In this document: positions 6,365 to 9,369 of the stretch, in pieces | Layout of the letters: each line of letters begins with the position of its first letter | How positions within the stretch are numbered: the stretch's first letter is position 1 | Assembly: GCA_038214685.1 (NCBI GenBank) | Contig: JBBQRO010000132.1 | Span: 1-9,369 of the forward strand | Direction of reading: 5' to 3' | DNA: 9,369 nt | From: CADCTB01 sp038214685 | Lineage (GTDB): Bacteria; Actinomycetota; Acidimicrobiia; Acidimicrobiales; AC-14 | Position numbers and translations under genes: made by a program | The notes under the pieces: model-generated | The model's database searches: none | What the model was told of the DNA's origin: nothing | Seen by the model: only the letters and a program-made list of their open reading frames with translations

Positions 6365-8004
6365 CGGAACCGATGCTGCTCGACCGCCGGCAGTTCCTGC
6401 TCGCCTCACTGGGAGGAATGGGCGCACTCGTTCTCGGCTCGTGTACGCAGACGGTCGACCAGGGTACCGGCCTCACCGTACGCCTGCCCCAGGGAGCCAC
6501 CGGCTTCCCGTCGCCGTGGGCCTCCAATGCCGACATCGGCTATGCCCAGATGAGCCTGCTCTACGACACCCTGCTGTGGCGGGACGGAAGTGGCGAGCTC
6601 CTGCCTTGGCTAGCCCAGCGTTATCAGAGCTCCGCCGATCACCTCACCTATACCTTCGAGCTGCGCGAGAACCTCAGATGGAGCGACGGGCGGCCCCTGA
6701 CCGCCGACGACGTGGTCTTCACCTTCGACTACTACGCCGCCCAGGGCACCCTCCCGCCTCCGGTCATCATCCAACCGCCGCAGGGCATTGCCAACGTGGC
6801 AGCTCGCGGGCCCAGCACCGTCGAGATCACCCTCACCCGCCCGCACAACACCTTCGTCGGGCAAGTGGCGGCGGCTCTGCCCATCGTGCCGAAACACGTG
6901 TGGGCGTCGATCAACGACCCGGTCGGCGTCGACGACCTCAAGAAGCTGGTCGGCTCCGGGGCTTACCGGCTGCGGGAGTACAACGGCGACGGTGGGGCCA
7001 TGCTCTACACGGCCCGCGACGACTTCTTCCTGGGAGCGCCATTCGTGAAGCGCATCGAGGAGCGGGCCATCGAGGACCCGATCGCCGCTCTGGCCGCGGG
7101 CCAGACCGACGCCGGGCGCGGTGTCGGTCTGCGGGCCGACACCCTAGCCCCCTTCGCCAACGACACCTTCGGCAAGATCACTGAGCAGGGTGCCTCCACC
7201 TTGCCCCTCTACTGGAACCTCAACAAGGAGGGTCCCCTCTCCGACGTGCGGTTCCGCCGGGCGTGCGCCATGGCCATCGATCGCCGCGACCTCGTCAACC
7301 GCCTCGCCGCCGGGAGGGGACTGCCGGGCAACCCCGGGTTTCTCAGCCCGGCCAATCCATTCTTCGCCCCCGTGCGCCAGTACGACTTCGACGTTCCCGG
7401 GGCGGGCGCGCTGCTCGACGCCGCCGGCTACCGGATGGGACCCGGCGGTATCCGCCAGGACCGGGGCCAGCCGCTCAGCTTCGAGTTGCTGATCAGCAAC
7501 GCGGAGGCACCGCTGTCGGAGATCCTGGTCGGCTCACTACGCCGCGTGGGTGTCGAGCTCAGACCGACGGCGGTCGAGATCGGGCCGCAGCTGTTCGGGA
7601 ACAAGCTGATCGGCAAGTACGACATGGCGGTGCTGTTCTTCCCCGGTCCCGGCCCCGGCGGCCCCAACACCGACCCGGACGTGCTACGGGTGCTGTTTTC
7701 CTCGAAGGTGGAACCGTCGCTCCAGGCCGCCACCGCCTACGCCAGCCCAGCCTTCGACGACTTGGCCGAGAAGCAGCGCCTCGCCTTCGACGACGGGGAG
7801 CGGAAGGCCCTCGTCGCCCAGATGCAGCAAATCTTGGCCGACGATCTCCCGATGCTCCCGTTGTTCTACCCCGAGACCGTGGTCCTGTTCCGCACGCAGG
7901 TCCTCGACGAGTGGTACTTCACCCCGGGCCAGTTCCCGACGCTGCAGGACAACAAGCAGCTGTTCATCACTGGGCGCAGGACCGGCACCACCATTCGCTC
8001 ATGA
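6361..8004 (+). CDS. Solute-binding lipoprotein of the peptide/nickel ABC importer (SBP family 5)
   Basis: This 547-residue extracellular receptor captures the solute and delivers it to the two permeases. The N-terminus has a twin-arginine-like signal DRRQFLLASLGG (8-19) and a lipobox LGSC with Cys28, predicting export, possibly by Tat, and lipid anchoring. Family 5 features follow: YDTLLWRDGSGELLPWLA (68-85), LRWSDGRPLTADDVVFTFDY (105-124), GSGAYRL (198-204), VRFRRACAMAIDRRDLV (296-312) and LLDAAGYR (351-358). Length and block order are normal for the family. ATG 6361 overlaps the permease stop by 4 nt (ATGA), so translation is probably coupled; ATG 6373 is a weaker alternative. The ligand is probably a short peptide, but family 5 also binds nickel complexes, sugars and other ligands, so specificity is open. 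Confidence 0.93.
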   Translation: MTEPMLLDRRQFLLASLGGMGALVLGSCTQTVDQGTGLTVRLPQGATGFPSPWASNADIGYAQMSLLYDTLLWRDGSGELLPWLAQRYQSSADHLTYTFELRENLRWSDGRPLTADDVVFTFDYYAAQGTLPPPVIIQPPQGIANVAARGPSTVEITLTRPHNTFVGQVAAALPIVPKHVWASINDPVGVDDLKKLVGSGAYRLREYNGDGGAMLYTARDDFFLGAPFVKRIEERAIEDPIAALAAGQTDAGRGVGLRADTLAPFANDTFGKITEQGASTLPLYWNLNKEGPLSDVRFRRACAMAIDRRDLVNRLAAGRGLPGNPGFLSPANPFFAPVRQYDFDVPGAGALLDAAGYRMGPGGIRQDRGQPLSFELLISNAEAPLSEILVGSLRRVGVELRPTAVEIGPQLFGNKLIGKYDMAVLFFPGPGPGGPNTDPDVLRVLFSSKVEPSLQAATAYASPAFDDLAEKQRLAFDDGERKALVAQMQQILADDLPMLPLFYPETVVLFRTQVLDEWYFTPGQFPTLQDNKQLFITGRRTGTTIRS

Positions 8005-8023
8005 ACCGCCCAGCCATCTCTCG

Positions 8024-8030
8024 AAGGAGG
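8024..8030 (+). promoter_or_regulatory. Ribosome-binding site deciding the terminal lipoprotein start
   Basis: AAGGAGG is the strongest ribosome-binding site in the window and lies 3 nt before ATG 8034. It favours 8034 over ATG 8001, which overlaps the stop of the upstream gene. The 3-nt spacing is short, so 8001 is not fully excluded. Confidence 0.6.
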
Positions 8031-8033
8031 GCA

Positions 8034-8765
8034 ATGTCCAAATACCGTGCAGTCCTGGTCCTGGTGGTCGTCGCCGTGCTTGGTGCCGGCTGTGGGGGCG
8101 GGGGTGGCGACACCCAGACCGCGCCGATACCTCCGGCGCCCGAGGTCACCACGGCCACCATTCCGGGAACGGATCCAGCCCTGGTGGGCAAGGCCAGGTC
8201 GGCGACCCTGCAGCCGTCCGACTTCCCTCCCGGCTACGAGCCGCAGTCCGAGGAGCCGGGACAGGGCCTCAGCATCGACCTGGTCTGGAGCGAGCTCACC
8301 AGCTGTCTGGGCGTTGAGCGGATGGCGCCGCCGGCAGGCGTGGCCACGTCGCCCACGTTCAAGCAGGGTCTGGCCACCCAGGGCCGGTCGACGGTGGAGT
8401 ACGTCGGTGAGCCGGCAGCCGCCGCTATCGCCACCGCCCTCGCTGGTCCGAAGGCGCTGGACTGCCTGACCAAGGTTTTCGTGGCCGACGTCGACCGCAG
8501 TAAGCCTGAGGGGGCCACTCCCGGGCCCGTGAAGGTGACGCCTCGTGAAGGCCCCACCGGCGGCCAGAGAAGTATGGCCTGGCGGATCAATGCGTCCGTC
8601 AACCTCGCCGAGTTGGTGGTGCCGCTGTTCCAGGATTTCGTAGTCATCTTCGACCGGGGCACCGTGATCCGCTTGCTCTTCCTCAATCCCGGCAGTGAGT
8701 TTCCCCAAACCCTGGAGCGGTCACTGGTCGACAAGGTGGTGGTCCGGGCGTCGGCTACGCCGTAA
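8034..8765 (+). CDS. Lipoprotein of unknown function at the end of the importer cluster
   Basis: I do not recognise the family. The 243-residue product has a short basic start, a hydrophobic stretch and a lipobox-like LGAGC with Cys20. A Gly run and a Pro/Thr-rich tether (about 21-48) follow, as in lipid-anchored envelope proteins. The body starts with TLQPSDFPPGYEPQ (58-71) and carries two further cysteines (91 and 144) that could form a disulfide. The end is an alternating hydrophobic, beta-like stretch, including DFVVIFDRGTVIRLLFLNPG (201-220). In outline it resembles the secreted sensor-type lipoproteins common in Actinomycetota, but that is an impression, not a motif match. The gene follows the binding-protein gene by 29 nt, so it is probably translated from the same message. 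ATG 8034 was chosen for AAGGAGG; ATG 8001 would add eleven residues and still give a lipoprotein signal. It converges with the next gene at a 3-nt gap. Confidence 0.82.
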   Translation: MSKYRAVLVLVVVAVLGAGCGGGGGDTQTAPIPPAPEVTTATIPGTDPALVGKARSATLQPSDFPPGYEPQSEEPGQGLSIDLVWSELTSCLGVERMAPPAGVATSPTFKQGLATQGRSTVEYVGEPAAAAIATALAGPKALDCLTKVFVADVDRSKPEGATPGPVKVTPREGPTGGQRSMAWRINASVNLAELVVPLFQDFVVIFDRGTVIRLLFLNPGSEFPQTLERSLVDKVVVRASATP

Positions 8766-8768
8766 GTG

Positions 8769-9369
8769 TCAGCCCTCGCCTACGCAGGGCTGGTTGACCT
8801 TGGCGAAGTCGTTCCCCTCCCAGACGTTGCTGCCGCAGGCCGGCGTGTTGCCGTCGTAGCCGTCGAACTGGCCGTTGCCCTTCCCACTGTTGCCGGTGAC
8901 CTTGTTCTTCGGGGGGCCGGGGTTGGCGGCGCCGACGGTGTCAATGGCGATGCCGAACGTCACGTTGTCATTGGTCACATTGCCGGTGATCTTGGTCTTG
9001 GAGGCCGCCACCGGTTGGGGCACGGCGAACAGCCGGATGCCGCTGCCCTGGCCGCTGGTGCCATTCCCGTGGCTCATGTTCTCGGCGATCTCGTTGCCCT
9101 CGTTCCCCGGCGTGCCCGCGCAGCCGGCCTGGGGGTCGGCGCAGGTAGGCAGGACGGTGATACCTTCCGCGCCGCTGCCAGTGACGGTGTTGCCGATGAT
9201 CTTGTTGTTGTTGGCGCCCGGCCCCTCGAGGCGGATCCCCATGTCCTGGCGGCCCATGCTCGGATCCCCGGGCAGCATGTTGTTGTCACTGATCACGTTG
9301 TCGCGGATCTCGTTCTTGGTGCATGCGCCGACGAGGGAAATGCCGGCGAACGGGCCGTTGCGCCGGACG
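8769..9369 (-). CDS. Right-handed parallel beta-helix repeat protein, C-terminal part, cut by window edge
   Basis: About 199 residues are visible, and the frame continues past the right edge, so the start lies outside. The sequence is a series of beta-helix coils with Asn ladders: NEIRDNVISDNN, NKIIGNTVTGSG, NEIAENMSHGNG, KITGNVTNDNV, NKVTGNSGKGNG and NVWEGND. GIRL, GITV and GIAID strands lie between them. This pattern marks pectate-lyase-like/NosD-type repeat proteins, usually secreted, which bind or cleave polysaccharides or act as surface scaffolds. Catalytic residues cannot be assigned from this part. Cys occurs in GACTKN, LPTCADPQAGC, PACGSN and NQPC near the end, which could pair if the protein is exported. 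An in-frame GTG at 9296 and an ATG further in are internal to the repeats and not likely starts. It ends at TGA (8771-8769), facing the lipoprotein gene. Confidence 0.85.
   Translation of the reverse strand, partial: VRRNGPFAGISLVGACTKNEIRDNVISDNNMLPGDPSMGRQDMGIRLEGPGANNNKIIGNTVTGSGAEGITVLPTCADPQAGCAGTPGNEGNEIAENMSHGNGTSGQGSGIRLFAVPQPVAASKTKITGNVTNDNVTFGIAIDTVGAANPGPPKNKVTGNSGKGNGQFDGYDGNTPACGSNVWEGNDFAKVNQPCVGEG
8770..8792. terminator. Candidate bidirectional hairpin at the convergent gene ends
   Basis: CAGCCCT (8770-8776) and AGGGCTG (8786-8792) form a perfect 7-bp stem with a 9-nt loop. The stem lies across the last codons of the beta-helix gene and 4 nt after the lipoprotein stop. Neither side has a T-run, so it is not a classical Rho-independent terminator, although high-GC Actinomycetota often use hairpins without T-tails. 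Confidence 0.4.

Noticed and set aside
7263..8000. Upstream extension of the terminal lipoprotein through the binding-protein gene
   Set aside because: The frame is open only by base composition; the lipoprotein signal and AAGGAGG place the start at 8034 (or 8001).

Overview
The window is high-GC DNA with actinobacterial traits: GC-rich codon use, a Tat-type lipoprotein binding protein, an LAXTG-type cell-wall sorting signal of the kind handled by class E sortases, and a threonine-run linker. A high-GC Gram-positive, possibly an uncultured Acidimicrobiia-like lineage, fits best. That placement is inference; no rRNA or other phylogenetic marker is present.

Layout. (1) Positions 1-323, minus strand: the N-terminal part of a heme peroxidase of the animal-peroxidase superfamily, cut by the left edge. 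(2) Positions 324-531: a divergent intergenic region. (3) Positions 532-2286, plus: a fused two-domain ABC ATPase of the Dpp/Opp peptide-uptake family. (4) Positions 2287-2585: a non-coding leader with a short inverted repeat and possible leader hairpins. (5) Positions 2586-4382, plus: a secreted, probably sortase-anchored protein made of two copies of one domain joined by a Thr-rich linker. (6) Positions 4422-5459, 5456-6364 and 6361-8004, plus: DppB-type permease, DppC-type permease and family 5 solute-binding lipoprotein, joined by 4-nt overlaps. (7) Positions 8034-8765, plus: an unrecognised lipoprotein closing the run. (8) Positions 8769-9369, minus: the C-terminal part of a parallel beta-helix protein, cut by the right edge and convergent with the lipoprotein at a 3-nt gap.

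How the genes fit together. The fused ATPase, two permeases and binding lipoprotein supply every part of one importer for peptides or a similar solute (nickel chelates and other small ligands are alternatives in this family). The unusual element is the cell-wall-anchored duplicated-domain protein placed between the ATPase and the first permease. With only 36-39 nt between it and the permease and no visible terminator, it probably shares a transcript with the permeases, the binding protein and the terminal lipoprotein. A working idea is that the surface protein and the terminal lipoprotein are envelope accessories of the importer; this rests on gene order alone. No RNA gene, CRISPR array, insertion sequence or phage gene was seen. 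Apart from the surface protein's placement, the content is ordinary chromosomal transport and envelope genes.
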